Assembly (NCBI GenBank): GCA_013397845.1
Contig: VZTG01005436.1
Coordinates: 1,173,638-1,237,637, forward strand
DNA length: 64,000 nucleotides
Source: Melanocharis versteri
Lineage: Eukaryota; Chordata; Aves; Passeriformes; Melanocharitidae
Direction: 5' to 3'
Shown here: positions 13,701 to 26,300 of the stretch, piece by piece
Position numbering within the stretch: position 1 is the stretch's first letter
Layout: each line of letters starts with the position of its first letter
Position numbers and translations under genes: made by a program
The notes under the pieces: model-generated
The model's database searches: none
The model's input: the letters and a program-made list of their open reading frames with translations, nothing else
Told to the model about the DNA's origin: nothing

Positions 13701-16437
13701 TGGGAAGTGTTTTTGAGTCTGGCTCAGATTAACTGTGATCAAAATACATTTCCATCCTTGGAAGGCAAAGAGAATGCTTTTGTCTCAGGCCTTTGCTCAG
13801 TGACAGAGGTTAGGTTTTTGCATCTGCAAATCTGACCTGAGGCTGCAGAAGTGCTCAAACAGGAGAACAAGGAAAGCAAGGAGGAATTATCTGCAGCTAA
13901 AAGGCAAGCCTCCCACCGCAGGTTAAAGCTTTTTTGCTTTCAGCTGCTGTCTCTTGTCTCATGGTGTTTGATCTAGCATCTAGCTGATAGAAACGCCCTG
14001 CAAAATGAGGCATAACAAAGGCAGGAGACAGAGGGGAATCGCTTCATTCTACATCAATGGTTTATGCTCGGTGCCAGTGAGGAGAGGAAGGCACGGGCGT
14101 GCAGTCCGGAGGCTTTGCCCCTTGCTAGGTCAAAAAGGAAAAGCCCCGTAGGTGAGAGCCTTGAGAAAAAAGACCAGTATTTATAGAGGCCATGAAAGAG
14201 AGAGGAAAATTATACATCACAAAAGAGGGAAACATCTGTTTGAGCCAGGAGAAAGGCTGAAACTTAACACTGAATGAAGGATTTTCTTGGAAGGAAAAAG
14301 CAGAAGAGGGTGGTGTGCCTGCTTAGAAGAGAGGACCAAAAGGAAAGACAGAGAAAAGAACAGTTTCTCAGTTAGGGTGGGAAAAATAATCATAGTAGGA
14401 GAATAGATGTAGTTTGCATCATAAAAGCAAGCACTAAATATAGAAGGTGAATGAAACTCCTTGAGAGAGAGAGTGGGACTCAGTGCTTGTTACAGCTAAT
14501 GCCAAGCAATATTACTTTACCCCACCAGGTATTGGTGAATATTAATATTATGTCATTAGCAAGCTTTCAGTACCACTGGTAGTATGTTGTGCCTGTTCTG
14601 GGGTGAAATAAAAGAACTCAGTTTCTAGCCCTACTAATTTTATATCTTTTACAAGCAGCACATTCTCTTCTAAAAATAAAATACATCGTGTAAAAGCAGT
14701 AATTTACAGCTAAAGCAACTATTTTCTGATGTTCTCATTAAGCCTATTTTATGCACCTGTCTTCAATTCACTCTTTTGGAATTGTAAACCACAAATAAGT
14801 GTACTGGGAGTGAGTAATTAGCCATAATTATTGTTTCTTTGTAATATTTTGGGATGTTGAGAAGATTTCTTACATGAGGGTGTCCTTTGTGAGAAGGGAA
14901 ATATTCATAATGATGCTGAAGCTTATGACTTGAACCTACACATCAACAGCAGCCTGCAGTGAGGAGAGAAAAAAAAGAATTATAGCATGGTGTTTGCAGC
15001 AGCAGGTTTCACCAAGGACAAATCCCAATATGGTTTAATCACTGCTTGGTTTTAAATATTTTTCATTAAATATTTGCATTTTTATGTCTGCGAAAGACTT
15101 TGATAGTTCCAAGCTCTTTCATTTCCTAAATTTGCCATAATGGTGTGTATGTTTAAATACATCTGTATGTATAATGATCTGTAACGTCGCTGATCCTCTG
15201 TGTAATGAATTAGATTTTTCACTGTTGTAAATAGGACTGATGTGAGATAAATAAGCCAGGCCAAAGAGTATTGATACATGGAATTGATGTAAACCAGGTT
15301 AGAGGAGAAGCTAATTAACATACTTTACTGATTTGCAGTCTAATCATTTACAAAACATTGGAAACCTAACTTGTGAGCACTGAAACAATGAATCCCAGCT
15401 TAAGTATTAAAAGCAATGTTTCAAATCCTGTTGTGGTTTGTCCCCTCAACTCTTCTTAATATTACACTATATAAGATTTTGCAGGAAAAATATAAGCATT
15501 GGTATTTATTTTAAAATTGGATTTAATGTGAAATATGCTTTTCACAAGGATTTTTTAAGAAATGAGTGGATTTCTCCATCTATTTGCAAATCTAAACTAT
15601 TCAATTCAAACAGTAACTGTGACAGTGTGAAAAGCTGTTTGCAGGTCTGCAGCCATCTCTAGTTTCATCAATTTGTTTTTCAGTCTTTGTTATTTCTTGT
15701 TTCTTATGTATCTCCTGGGACAGCTTCTTGCTTGAGGAGAGAATGTTAATAGCTCATTCGTCCTCCAGGATGTTTCCTCGCAACAATGAGAATACTCCCC
15801 AAATTTAATCTAAATCCTTTGCCTCTTCTCTGTAAAATCAAGGAAAAAAATAGTCGAGAAACATGAACATAATCTGAATAAGGCTGCTGTTTAATAACAG
15901 CCCGGTTTTGCTTGGTTTGTGTAGAAGGATATTAAAATAGATTATAAGTTTCAAAAAACCATTAGTGAAATTCCAGTCCATTTTAGGTCGTAATTTCAGA
16001 ATAGTGTAAGTGCTAAATGAAGTTCATCTGAGAAGGGATTTATGCTTTGGGTTTTTTTTATTTCACTAACATATTCATCAAACTTGCAATTAAAGCTTGT
16101 GTACCTGTAGGTCAGTCTGCTGCATTATTTAAGAATTAGTTTTCATTTTCCTGGGACCATAAGATATTTCTTGGCCCATGCAATAGGATGATGCACTGCA
16201 GTGTTTTTAATATTGTTAAAAAAAAAAGTGAGAAATATGAGTGCAGACAAGTATTTGTACTCTAGATGGATTCTGGAGAGAAATAAACTTGAATTAGGTG
16301 GAGAGCTTAAGTTTTCTTAGGTATAATATATGGGGAAAACATCTATTATCTATCTCTTTGTCTACAATTTGTAAGAAAAGATAATTTCCTTTGTTTGGGG
16401 CGTATCTACCATGGGAAATTAACTATGATAGCTATTC
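10779..16437. other. Unique AT-rich noncoding sequence, no gene seen
   Basis: Overlapping open frames at 10966-11707 (155, 151 and 99 codons on both strands) share no recognisable family and overlap in several frames, which argues against coding. The rest is AT-rich with short homopolymers. No dispersed repeat was recognised. Confidence 0.5.
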
Positions 16438-16438
16438 T

Positions 16439-16578
16439 GGATTAATTGTCCACATAGATCCTGGATTAATACCAAACAGAAGAAGGGCATCCTTATACCA
16501 GAATTAAAGTGCATATGTAAGGAAAAATAATTTTGCAACTTGCAAACATTTTGTTCATGCCTGAATTAATCCAGATTA
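16439..16578. promoter_or_regulatory. Cluster of GGATTA/TAATCC homeodomain-type sites
   Basis: GGATTA occurs at 16439-16444 and 16463-16468, TAATCC (its complement) at 16567-16572, and AGATTA at 16573-16578, next to TAATTG and TTAATT cores. Known biology: GGATTA is the core site of K50 (OTX/PITX/bicoid-type) homeodomains. Four such cores in 140 bp is more than expected by chance but not exceptional in AT-rich DNA. An enhancer role is inference only. Confidence 0.25.
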
Positions 16579-17292
16579 ATTTTCTTATGGTCATCCTGGA
16601 AAAAATACACTCTTCTGGTTTTTAGGAAAAGGGCTTAGAACTATGGAATGGCTTGGGTCAGAAGGGATTTTACAGATCATCTCGTTCCAAACCTCTGCTA
16701 TGGGCAGGGACACCTCCCACTAGACCAGGTTGCTCAAAGCCCCATCCATCCTGGCCTTGAACACTTCCAGGGATGGGGCACCTGCAGCTTCTCTAGGCAA
16801 CCTGTTTCAGTGTTTTACCACCCTTAGTAAATAATTTCTTCCTAATATCTTCAGTTTAAAGCTCTCTTTCGGGGCATTTTTAACTCTTGTGCACTTTCAG
16901 TTTCCTTACACGGTCAGAGAGCAGTTCTCTATTCTCCCAATCCCTACCTCTGCCTTCTGCTCCTTGGTCACTGTGGCTGAAGCATTTGCAGGTGAAGAGT
17001 GGAAAAAAGTCATTGAGTACCTCAGCCTTCTCTATATGCTGGTTTACTGGTCACCTGTTTCCTCCTGGAGAGGGACCACATTTTCCCTGTCCTTTTCATC
17101 ACCTATAGAAGCTTTTCTTGTTGCCCTGGATGTCCCTGGCTAGATTTAATTCCATCAGGGCTTTGACATTCCTAACCAGATTCCTGGCTGTTCAGGCAAT
17201 CTCTCTGTATTCCTCCCCAGCTACCTGTCCTTGTTTCTTCCTTCTGTAGGTTTCTTTTTGTTTTTGAGTTTCCCCAGGACCCCCTTGCTTAT

Positions 17293-17556
17293 TCAAGCAG
17301 ACTTCCTGGCATTTTTCATTACTTCCTCTTTATTGGCACATGTTGTTCCTGAGTCTGGAGAATGTGATCCTTGAATATCAACCAGCTGTCTTTGACCATA
17401 CTCTGTCAAGAAGATGCCTGAAGAGGCAAAGTCTGCTCTCCTGAGATCCAGCATAGTGAGCTTCCTGTGTGCCCTCCTTGCTCCCTTAGGGATCTTGAAC
17501 TCCACTATTTCATGGTCACTGCAGCCAAGGCTACCCTTGAGCTTCACATCCCTCAC
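17293..17556 (-). pseudogene. CR1 ORF2 AP-endonuclease C-terminal fragment
   Basis: An 87-codon open piece continuing the endonuclease in a different frame from 17682-17900. It starts with LKGSLGCSDHEIVEF, which contains the SDH motif with the catalytic Asp-His pair that ends AP-endonuclease domains, followed by the basic linker KGARRAHRKLTMLDLRRADF. The catalytic residues survive, but the frameshift and missing reverse transcriptase make it nonfunctional. Confidence 0.87.
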
Positions 17557-17681
17557 CAGACCCCTTGTTGGTCCAGCATAACACCTCTCCTCGTTGGATC
17601 CTCTATCACTTGGAGAAGGAATTTATCCTCAAGGCAATCCTGTAACGTCCTGGATCGCTTGCACCTGACAGTGTTGTCCTT

Positions 17682-17900
17682 TCAACAGACATCAGAGTGG
17701 TTGAAATCCTCCATGAGGGTTAAGTTTTGTGAATGTGAGGCTGCTCCTACCTGTCTATAGAGGACCTTATCTGCTTGGTCTTCCCGGTCAGCTGGCTTGT
17801 AGCAGACCCTCACTATTCTGTCACCTCTCCTGGAGCTTCCTTTAATCCCGACCCACAAACTCTCAATCGGCACCTCATCCATCCCCAGGCAGAGTTCCAT
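17682..17900 (-). pseudogene. CR1 ORF2 AP-endonuclease fragment (middle)
   Basis: A 72-codon open piece of the CR1 endonuclease, which nicks target DNA to prime reverse transcription. Visible motifs are ELCLGMDE near the start, VCYKPAD in the middle, and MEDFNHSDV at the end, matching the family's GDFN active-site motif with the Gly replaced by Glu. Just upstream, at about 18009-18034, the ITETW motif carrying the catalytic Glu is readable, but its following Trp codon has become TAG. The frame shifts before the next endonuclease piece at 17293-17556. Inactive remnant. Confidence 0.85.
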
Positions 17901-18320
17901 GCATGTCAGCTGGTCACTGACCCAGAGGACAATGCCCCCTCCTCATCTCCCTTGCCCATCCTTCCTGAAGAGCCTGTATCCCTCCATTCCTACTTGCCAG
18001 TCAAAGATCCATCCCACTACGTCTCTGTGATGCCAGTAAGATCACAGCCCTGCAGGCCTGCGCGTATCTCTAACTCCTCTTCTTTGAATCTCATGCTACA
18101 TTCTCTTGCATAGAGGCATTTGAGGGGCCCCCATAAGGTAACTTACTGGCTGGAAAGACTGGAATTCCTCTGTGCTGCTCTTTGGGTGCTCTCCTGCTGA
18201 CCTGTGATCACCCTTCAGGCCCTGGGTATCGATTGCTGACACTGGCATCAAACTGATATGAGTGGGATGGATTGAGATTCCCCTCCCGCAACAACTTTAT
18301 TTCACTCCCCTTCGCCATCT

Positions 18321-20684
18321 TCGTAGAAATTCCCTAAAGCTGGCTCTGAAATGTGAAAAAAGGAGAATTACCTGTGTAATGATCTAAACTATTTCCATGT
18401 ATTTACTACTTTAGCTCCTATCTGATTATACTTCTGGAGTTATTGAGCATTGAGATCCTTGGAGCTGCATACAAGAGATATTAGCTCTGCTCTGAACCCA
18501 TCTGAAAAAAAAAAAAAGACAGCAACAAAATTATGTTCCCTGGAATAGATATATAACAAAAAATATTATTAAATTCATAGTTAAGTTTGGTGTGATAGTA
18601 AAGCTGAGACTGTGACTTCTCTGTCCACATCTGTACATATCTGTAAAATCTGTGAAATTACTGCACCTTTTACCTTTCTAGACTCCGATGGGTTGTTTTT
18701 CTCTCTGTTAACGTAAGTGACTACCTGGTAGGGGGACCAGCTTCTCATATTAGTTACTTGATTATTGTCTAGCATATTGTAGCTTAACCTAACTTTTCCT
18801 CCCCCTGTTCCTTCAAACAAAAAACCTATGGGAAATCAGGTGAGAAACTGTATTAGAGAAAATCAGTTCATATATATACAGACCAACAACCTTCTGACCT
18901 TTCTTGCCAGAATACACACGATAAGGGTAATTGCCAGCACTGTTATTTGTTCTCATTTTATTAAGTCTGTTTTTACAATAGGTGTTTGAGATAAGTACTC
19001 TGATGGCTATTTCTCCAGATGTCTGGTTTAAATGTACCATAAAACATGCTGGATGGTGTATCCACTAACACCATATAGCGATGAGAATAGCAGATTAACA
19101 CTAAACAACGTGTTTCAAAATTGTATTTGCTTGGGTTAGTTGCAGCCGCCAGAAATAATTAAAACTGCAATCATTAAAAAAATATTTCCTTCCATACACT
19201 GTTTACTTTTTTCTTTTCTTCATTTTTAAAATTCCAAGATGCTTTCAGAGTAAGGATAGTCAGGCTTAGTCCTTCTGATGATATGCAATGGAGTGAATAT
19301 GTTCATGCTCCCAGAGCTGGGAAGGAATCACAGGTGTTCCGTCTCTACTCCTTCCCCACTCCCTCATTATGCAGAGACACTCTCTGCCCTTGCATGTTGG
19401 GTTATTTTATACACAAGTGAGATGCACAGCACCATGATGTGTGTACACAGCTGTTAAAAAATAAGAGCTTTTATGTTTTCAATATTCCTACTCCAGATTT
19501 TCACCTTTGAAAATCTCTTATGTATCCTAAACCTAAGGGTTGGACTTACACTGCTGGGAAACAACTCAGACTTTTAGCCTCTGGAAAGAGTCAATAGGCT
19601 TTAAATCTAAGAACCCATGATGCTTTTAGTGAAACACACTTTCATATGTTCTTCTAAGCAGTATCTCTCCCTTTCGTTCCCCCTAAAAAACATTGAACAC
19701 TTCACATTTGTGTGTGCATTGCTTTGTTGCCACCACCACTACCCCGGCTATACATTTCAGCTTAGGCGTTCTGCTTTAACTTTTTCTATAACTCCTAAAC
19801 AATATTCTCTAGCTACTTATTCCTTTCCTCTTTTCACATTTTTTAAAATTCTTTTTTACCCCATTATTGGATAATTTTTCCTTTCTATCTTTTCCACCAA
19901 GTATTTTTCAACAGCAAAAGTATTTGATTTCTATGATTCCCTTTCCTAGTAACTTGTATAGAGAAAACATACTTTGACAGATACTTCGGGCAGATAATGA
20001 GGATTTTGGAGATGGGTGATCATGTGGTACTTGAAATCCCTGCTGTAATGAATAACAGTCTTTCCCCAACTGTATGTGTTCCATTTCACTTTGTTTAAAT
20101 GTCTGTCTCGGCTTTGCAGACTATGGAGTAGGACTGAGTTCTTCTGAGAAGTTTTCAATTAGCACTGTATTTCCAAACTATCAAAGCAGGAATGTATCAG
20201 AAAGAGGAAAAAAACCCCAAACACTTAACAATTTTATTTCAAAATCCTTAAACAACTTTAGTTACTTAGCAGAGCAAGAAACATGGTTTGAATGGAGCCT
20301 AATGAATTAATTTTGATAGTCCTGTGCTTGTTAAGCATTTTTTTCCCCTTTAAGTCAATAGAGTGCCTTGCTTTGATTTTAAGCAGTGAGCAGGAATAAG
20401 TGAAACATTTTAATCGAAAACTGAGCTTGCATATTCAGCATAAGGAAAGAAAAAAACCAGGGAGAAGAAAATGTTTCCTTTACATTAACAGATGATGAAA
20501 AGTTCTCTTCTATGAGGAAACAATGATTTTCGTTTCTCAGCACCATTGTATTATGACCCCTCACAATGCTACAGAAATTTTTTTTTCCTTGATTTGGATG
20601 TTCACCTTCATTTTAAACCTGAGAACATGGGATGGTAGCACAAGAGATGCCACACAGGAGACTGGCCCCTGGATTTAAACTGCG
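18321..20684. other. Unique noncoding sequence, no gene seen
   Basis: AT-rich sequence with a short poly-A at 18507-18519 and several T-rich stretches. No coding frame stands out and no dispersed repeat was recognised. Confidence 0.5.
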
Positions 20685-20797
20685 TGATGAAGTGGGAGCT
20701 CCTGGCATTGATTGAAACACAGCCCTTTGANACATGATGAAGTGGGAGCTCCTGGTATGAGGAGGGTAATTATATTGATTGAAACACAGCCCTTTGA
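20685..20797. repeat. Direct duplication flanking a one-base assembly gap
   Basis: The only ambiguous base in the window (N at 20731) sits between two copies of one sequence. Copy 1 is 20685-20730; copy 2 is 20735-20797. Both begin TGATGAAGTGGGAGCTCCTGG and end ATTGATTGAAACACAGCCCTTTGA. Copy 2 has about 17 extra bases (TATGAGGAGGGTAATTA) between these parts. Such a repeat exactly at a gap is best explained as two overlapping contig ends, or two alleles, that were not merged. A true tandem duplication is less likely. Confidence 0.9.
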
Positions 20798-22729
20798 GAC
20801 TGGATAACTGATGACTGCCTTCTGCAGTTTCCTGTCAGGTGGAAGCAGGAACAGGCATTACTTTACTGAGAAGAAAGATTCCAAGGGATTAATGTCCTGG
20901 TACCTATATGAAGAGATTTGGTAAAAAGCTCTTATCTTCTGAATTGGTAGATTTTTCTGGCTGTATTTTATTACTTCTCACTAGAGTTTAAAACCCACAA
21001 GGCTGATGCCTAAGTCAGCCAGGACCATTTTGCACCCACACCATTCAGCAGAAATGCAGGGATTTAGTGAGTAAAAGAGGGCTTTTGAACTTTACAAAGT
21101 GATCTTTTGTCTATGATCCTTTTTCTATCTTCTCTTACTTCATCCTGAACCTGGGTGTGGGATAGCGGCTGAGTCTAGTTTTCCACGCAGAGTGGCCATT
21201 TGTCATCATCTGGAAAAGCTTCCCAGCAGACAGGAATTTGGAGAGAAGATGTAGGTTTGACAATGTTTCTTTCTTCCTTGACAGCTCATCAGCCTACCCC
21301 ATAAAGTTTACAAGAGATTTTCAGGACAGTGAAAAGCTATGGCATAAGATTTTCTGTAATGGATTTCACTGCTTAGGCTTATTTTCACTTGTAATAGCCC
21401 AGGCTTCTCCTGAAACTCCACTGTTTTGTTGGCTTGGATGTTAAGGCAGTTAACTTTGGTTAACTGGTTTTGGTGTCTTTTTCTCCTGAGCAAGTGTGCT
21501 GGACTCAGCTAAGCTTTTCATCAAAGTTAGCTGATTAAAAAACAGAGTTATGGAAGCTGACACTTGGGTCTGAGATTTGGGGAAGGAAAGCAGGGGTTGT
21601 TGTCCACTGGTTCTTAAAATCAGTTCACTGAAGCTGTTAATTCCTGTGCTTATGTTCTTCGGAGTGCTTCAGCTTCCTTCAGTGTATGGTGACTATTTGT
21701 GCTCTCAGTGTTGCAGGGACATGTAACAAGAGACCAGTGAAGCCACAGAGGGCATGAGAGGAGCTGGAACACCTCAGCACCCATGGTTTTGACACATGAG
21801 AAAAGGCGGGTGAATGAAGATGCAGTCAGGTGAAGAGGAACAGAGGAACGGAAAAGAAAGAGGTAATGAAGGAATAATTACAGTAACACAAAGGGGAGTG
21901 GATGAAATGATCATGCAAGAAAGTGGAAACTGGAGACATAAAGCCAGAGTAGAGGATGGACAGGGAAATTTGGCAATCCCTCCATCCTCTGCTGTGACTG
22001 CCAAGAATACCATCGTGTCTACAATGACAGAGAAAGCTTCAGTTATATGTACAAACTGTGTTTTGGGCACTGGAGGAGGAAGACCATTTCTTGCCGTAAT
22101 TACCCACTTAATACAGAGGAAAATGCATCCAGGATGAATTTTAGAGAATCATAGTGTTTTGTTCAACAAAGTTTTAAAAAGATGGTCTTTTGAAGGGGTG
22201 TAAATTTTAGCTGATCACACGAATACAAAAATATTGTCTACAAAGTTACAACTTTGATGCACTGAAAAACTAAGAGTAGCAAATTGCTTCATGCAGAGTG
22301 GTGAATGTAATGAGCCCCCTTCAAAAGCTGTTATGTTTATAATGGATATGTCTTCAGAATAATAGAACAGGTTTATTAGATCAAGTTATACGCCGTCCAT
22401 TTTTCGCTAGTGATAAAAGTTTTTAAGGATTTCCTGCCTTTTTAGTATTTCTCTGTGACTAGTACTTCTCACAAAATTCTTGCTACTGTGCAAATATAAT
22501 TAGTATAGGCATTTTGAAACAGGTGTATTCCATCTTCTGTATAGCAAAGAGTAGCAGGATCCAATATTGGTGAACAAATATCGAAAACAGGCCAGTCTTG
22601 GATTTCCTAACACATAACTAAATTAATCTTTTCCACGTAAACCTATTCTGTAGAAGAAAGATTTCATGGTGCCACTGCACATGTCAGCAATAGCTACCTC
22701 TGTGTCTTGGAGACTCAGCATCTGACAGC
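20798..22729. other. Unique noncoding sequence, no gene seen
   Basis: No recognisable repeat or gene. The overlapping opposite-strand frames at 21774-22137 (98 and 107 codons) have no recognised family and are treated as chance. Confidence 0.5.
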
Positions 22730-23327
22730 TGTGCTGGTTTTGGCTGGGATAGAGTTATTTATCTGTATATAGCTGGTATAGGGCTGTGTTTTGGGTTGGT
22801 GGTGGGAACAGTATTGATAACACAGGGATGATTTAGCTATTCCTGAGTAGAGCTTACACAGAGACAAGGCCTCTTCTACTTCTCACACCTTCTCACCCCA
22901 CCCCACCAGCAAGGAGTCTGGGAGTGCACAAGGAGCTGGGAGTGAAAACAGTGGGGACAGCTGACCTTGATGACCAAAGAGATATCCCCTAGCATATGGC
23001 ATCATGCTCAGCATGTAAGACTGGGGGAAGAAGCAGGAAGGGGTGAGGGATGTTCAGAGTGATGATATTTGTCTTCCCAAGTCACCATTACATGTGATGA
23101 ACCCCTGCTCTCCTGGAGATGGCTGAACACCTGCCTGCCCATGGGATGTGGTGAATTAATTCCTTGCTTTACTTGTGACCATGACTTTTGCCTTACTCAT
23201 TAAATTGTCTTTATCTCAACCAGTGAGTTTTCTCACTTTTATGCATCTCATTCTCTCTCCCAGCTTCTGGAAGAATGACTGATTGGCTGTATGGGGGTTA
23301 GTTGCTTGCTGGGCTTAAAACATAACA
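22730..23327 (+). mobile_element. LTR of an avian ERVL-type endogenous retrovirus
   Basis: A 598-bp sequence beginning TGTGCTGGTTTTGGCTGGGA and ending in ACA, with the layout of avian ERVL-class LTRs: the opening block, AACACAGGGATG, CACACCTTCTCACCCCACC, GAGATGGCTGAACACCTGCC, an ATTAAA polyadenylation signal at 23199-23204, CTTTATCTCAACC, and a 3' end before CAGG. No internal gag/pol sequence is seen on either side, so it is a solo LTR left by recombination between two LTRs. The expected TATA position (about 23011-23020) reads ATGTAAGA and is probably defective. A clean 5-bp target duplication is not evident: ACAG occurs at both edges but offset by a base. Old inactive copy. Confidence 0.9.
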
Positions 23328-26300
23328 CAGGTTTACCTTGATTTTCAGCAATAAGCTTCTTTCAAATAAGTATCACTTTCCCCAGGTACAAATGGATGTT
23401 CAGAAAACACAGACAAAAAGTCAAAACCCAAACGCATGAACAAACAAAAGTCTTATGTAATTGTATTTCAGAAATGCCATGAGTGTGTTTTAAAAGTATT
23501 TGACAACATGCAGGTTTTGTCCTGGTTTGATAGTATTGAAAGCTCATAACATGAACTGGGAAAGTTTTGAAGTACTGCCTCTAGACACAACTTGTTATTG
23601 AAGCAACATATTGCTGCTCAACAAGAAATTCCTCTATTGAACTCCTCTGCTCTAAGTTCCCCAGACAAATAAGTAGCAGCTGGACCTAACATGGGCCTTT
23701 AACATGCTGGAGAACATACGTGCTTTCCCCCAGCTAAGGCAGGAGCATTAATACTATGCAGCAGCTGGGAAAACCCGTGTGTGCTGCCAATTAGGAAACC
23801 TTTGCAGCTCATCTGTGATCTGCAGACCTCAGCTTGGGAACCATTATTCTCTACTAATGGCACCTGTGGGGCAGGAGGGATGGGAAACTGAGGTTTGAGG
23901 GAGCAGAGTCTATTAAATGCTATGGCAACAGGTGGCAAAATAGTGTTCTCCCTCTCTCCCTAATTAGTAGCTGTTAGCATCTGGAGTTGACTGTTGGTGG
24001 ATGTAATTTGCTGCACTCCATTATGTGATAGTGCAAGGATCAGTGAAGGATGATGCAAGGTCCAGTCAAGAGGTAAAAGAAATATCAGGGATTAGCTTCT
24101 CTATACATACTTTGCAATACCATGTTTATAATTAAGTCATGCTCCTGGAGGTCTGGGAGTAATGCACCTAATTTTGCAATGTTTTCTACCCTGTCTTAAT
24201 TGTTTTGGTTATGTGCTCTGCATTCTTTTGGTAAAAAATAGTCCCACACTGATCTTTTTACTTGTTTGAAATTTCCAGAAAATGAAATTGCTTATTGAAA
24301 AGAAAATTCCCGTGGTAGATCTGATTGAAATCTTTTCACTTATATGAGCAACCCAAATCCCTTGGAAAGGAGAGGTTTCCAGGTAAGCTCTGGTCTGGTG
24401 GTCTGCTGATAGAGGGCTGGGGAAGGAGCCATAGGTATAGGGTTGCTCCTGTACCTAGAGAGAAGAAGGTTCCATGCAATCAGTAGCGTGAAGTCAATAG
24501 TGAAGTCTTTCTTCTTACCAGAGCTGAATGTCTTCAGATCACCATCTTTCTATTAGACATGATTATTATTCTGATAAATTTGACCTTTATGGTTCAACAT
24601 TTTTTGGAGAGAGAGAAGGAAATGCATCTGGAGATGTAGTGTATTTCAAATATATTTCCTAATTTTCTGAGGAAACCAAGATAAAAAGAAGAATTTCAGT
24701 CTTAAACATTGCATATAATTGGTATGTTTGAAGACAGGAGTGACATTAGATCACTATGTTCCAATGCATTGATATTTTATGCTTGATTGTATTAATCTCT
24801 TTCATTCAGTGCTCAGTTACTACCAAAATCCATGATTTCCTCACTGACTGCCTGGAGAGGAAAAAGGAGCTGACAACATGATGTCAAAGGAAAGATCTGT
24901 CAGCTGAAACTCTGCCCAGAACCATTTTCTGAGCAAAATAAAACGTGGTGGTTGCTATTCATTAGTGAAGTACCAGAGTTTGCCAGGTATGATCCTGGCA
25001 TGCTACAAAAAGAGCAATTATAGTTGTGCAGGTCTGGTGGTCCAAAGAATATTCAGCCTCCTGCCTGCTTCAGTAGCCAAGAGACAGCAGTACAAGTTAG
25101 TTATGTACCTTCGCGAGACTTAACAAAAACCTGTGAATTTTATATGATCCTAATCTGCAATAATTTATTCATAGCTTTGTTTCTATTGTTGTAAGAAATT
25201 CCAGTGATACATATACATATGTGCAGAATGTAGATGTCTCGTGATATATGCCAAAGTACAGCCCTGCAAGTTATATCAGCTCTTTGTCATCAGCAGATAG
25301 ACAATGTCTAGTGATTTAATAAGCACAGCTCTGATTATTCACGTACTTATATTTTCTTTTGTTGCTTTATGTGAGTTTGGATGAATGATGCAGCAGCTCT
25401 GCAGGAACTTACATATTATGAGAAACTGTAAGAAAATAGAAATTTCTTCTAAAACCAGAAGTTGCAGTTTATTTATTAGGTAAACAATATGGCTTAGCAG
25501 ACGGAGGGCTTTTCTATTTTTAACAGTGCCTAAATAGAAGTTCCGAATTTCAAACGTCATCAACTTTGCAAAAATGGATTTTAATTTATCTCTTTGTTTT
25601 TAGTTTGTGTGCCAGCTTGACTTTGAAGGCCTGACAAAGAGTTAAAATTATCTTCTAAAAATGCAGACAAAATTCTAAAAGCTATGAGATCTAGCTGATG
25701 ATGGGCATTTGAAAATCCCACTAGATACCCATCTGTGTTTTTAGGCACCTGAAACAGAAATACATCTTAAACTCTGCAAAAATATCAGTTGCTCATTGGG
25801 CATTTGTGACAGCAGATTTAGGGATCTGCAGGTGCACTAATAAGAAATCAGCATGATCTGCAGCAGTACAAATAGCTGTGTTATACAGAAGCTGTAAACT
25901 ACGGTAGGCTGCAGGAATGACTCAAAGCAAAAGACTTGTGAAGCTTGAGGAGCAGAAGCTCCAAAAGGACCATAGGGAAATATTTGATTAGGGGAGTTTT
26001 GGTTTTCAATACTGTTTGGTGCATATGTTTACAACAGATTTTTTTTTCCCAAGCCCAGATTCAGCAGTTCAATGAATGGCAGCGGATTAAACCCTATTGA
26101 CACATATGATAAAGCAATACTACAGTAATTTCTTGGGATTCAAGCATTGTCTGTGAGACATGTAGATTATAGAGGGGAGAAAAGAATGTATACAAACAAC
26201 ATCAAAATAGTCTTAATCACTACACTGGCTTTTAGTGCCCAAATCCTTGAGAAGGAAAAGAATGGCAGACAAAGGGCAAATTAAATGAAGGTGAAATAAC

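Larger units (their letters stand above)
16637..18320 (-). mobile_element. CR1 LINE, internally deleted, minus strand
   Basis: A 1.68-kb CR1 read on the minus strand. The 5' side (18320 to about 17290) covers the start of ORF2 and its AP-endonuclease domain. The next stretch (about 17290-16890) is the linker after the endonuclease. The sequence then jumps to a typical CR1 3' end (about 16870-16637) containing the conserved 'cacctcccactagaccagg' block. The whole reverse transcriptase is missing, so an internal deletion has joined the linker to the 3' untranslated region. The 3' end lacks clear 8-bp terminal repeats. Frameshifts and a stop in the endonuclease make it a dead copy. The family assignment rests on strong protein and nucleotide resemblance to avian CR1; the subfamily is not determined. 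Confidence 0.93.
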
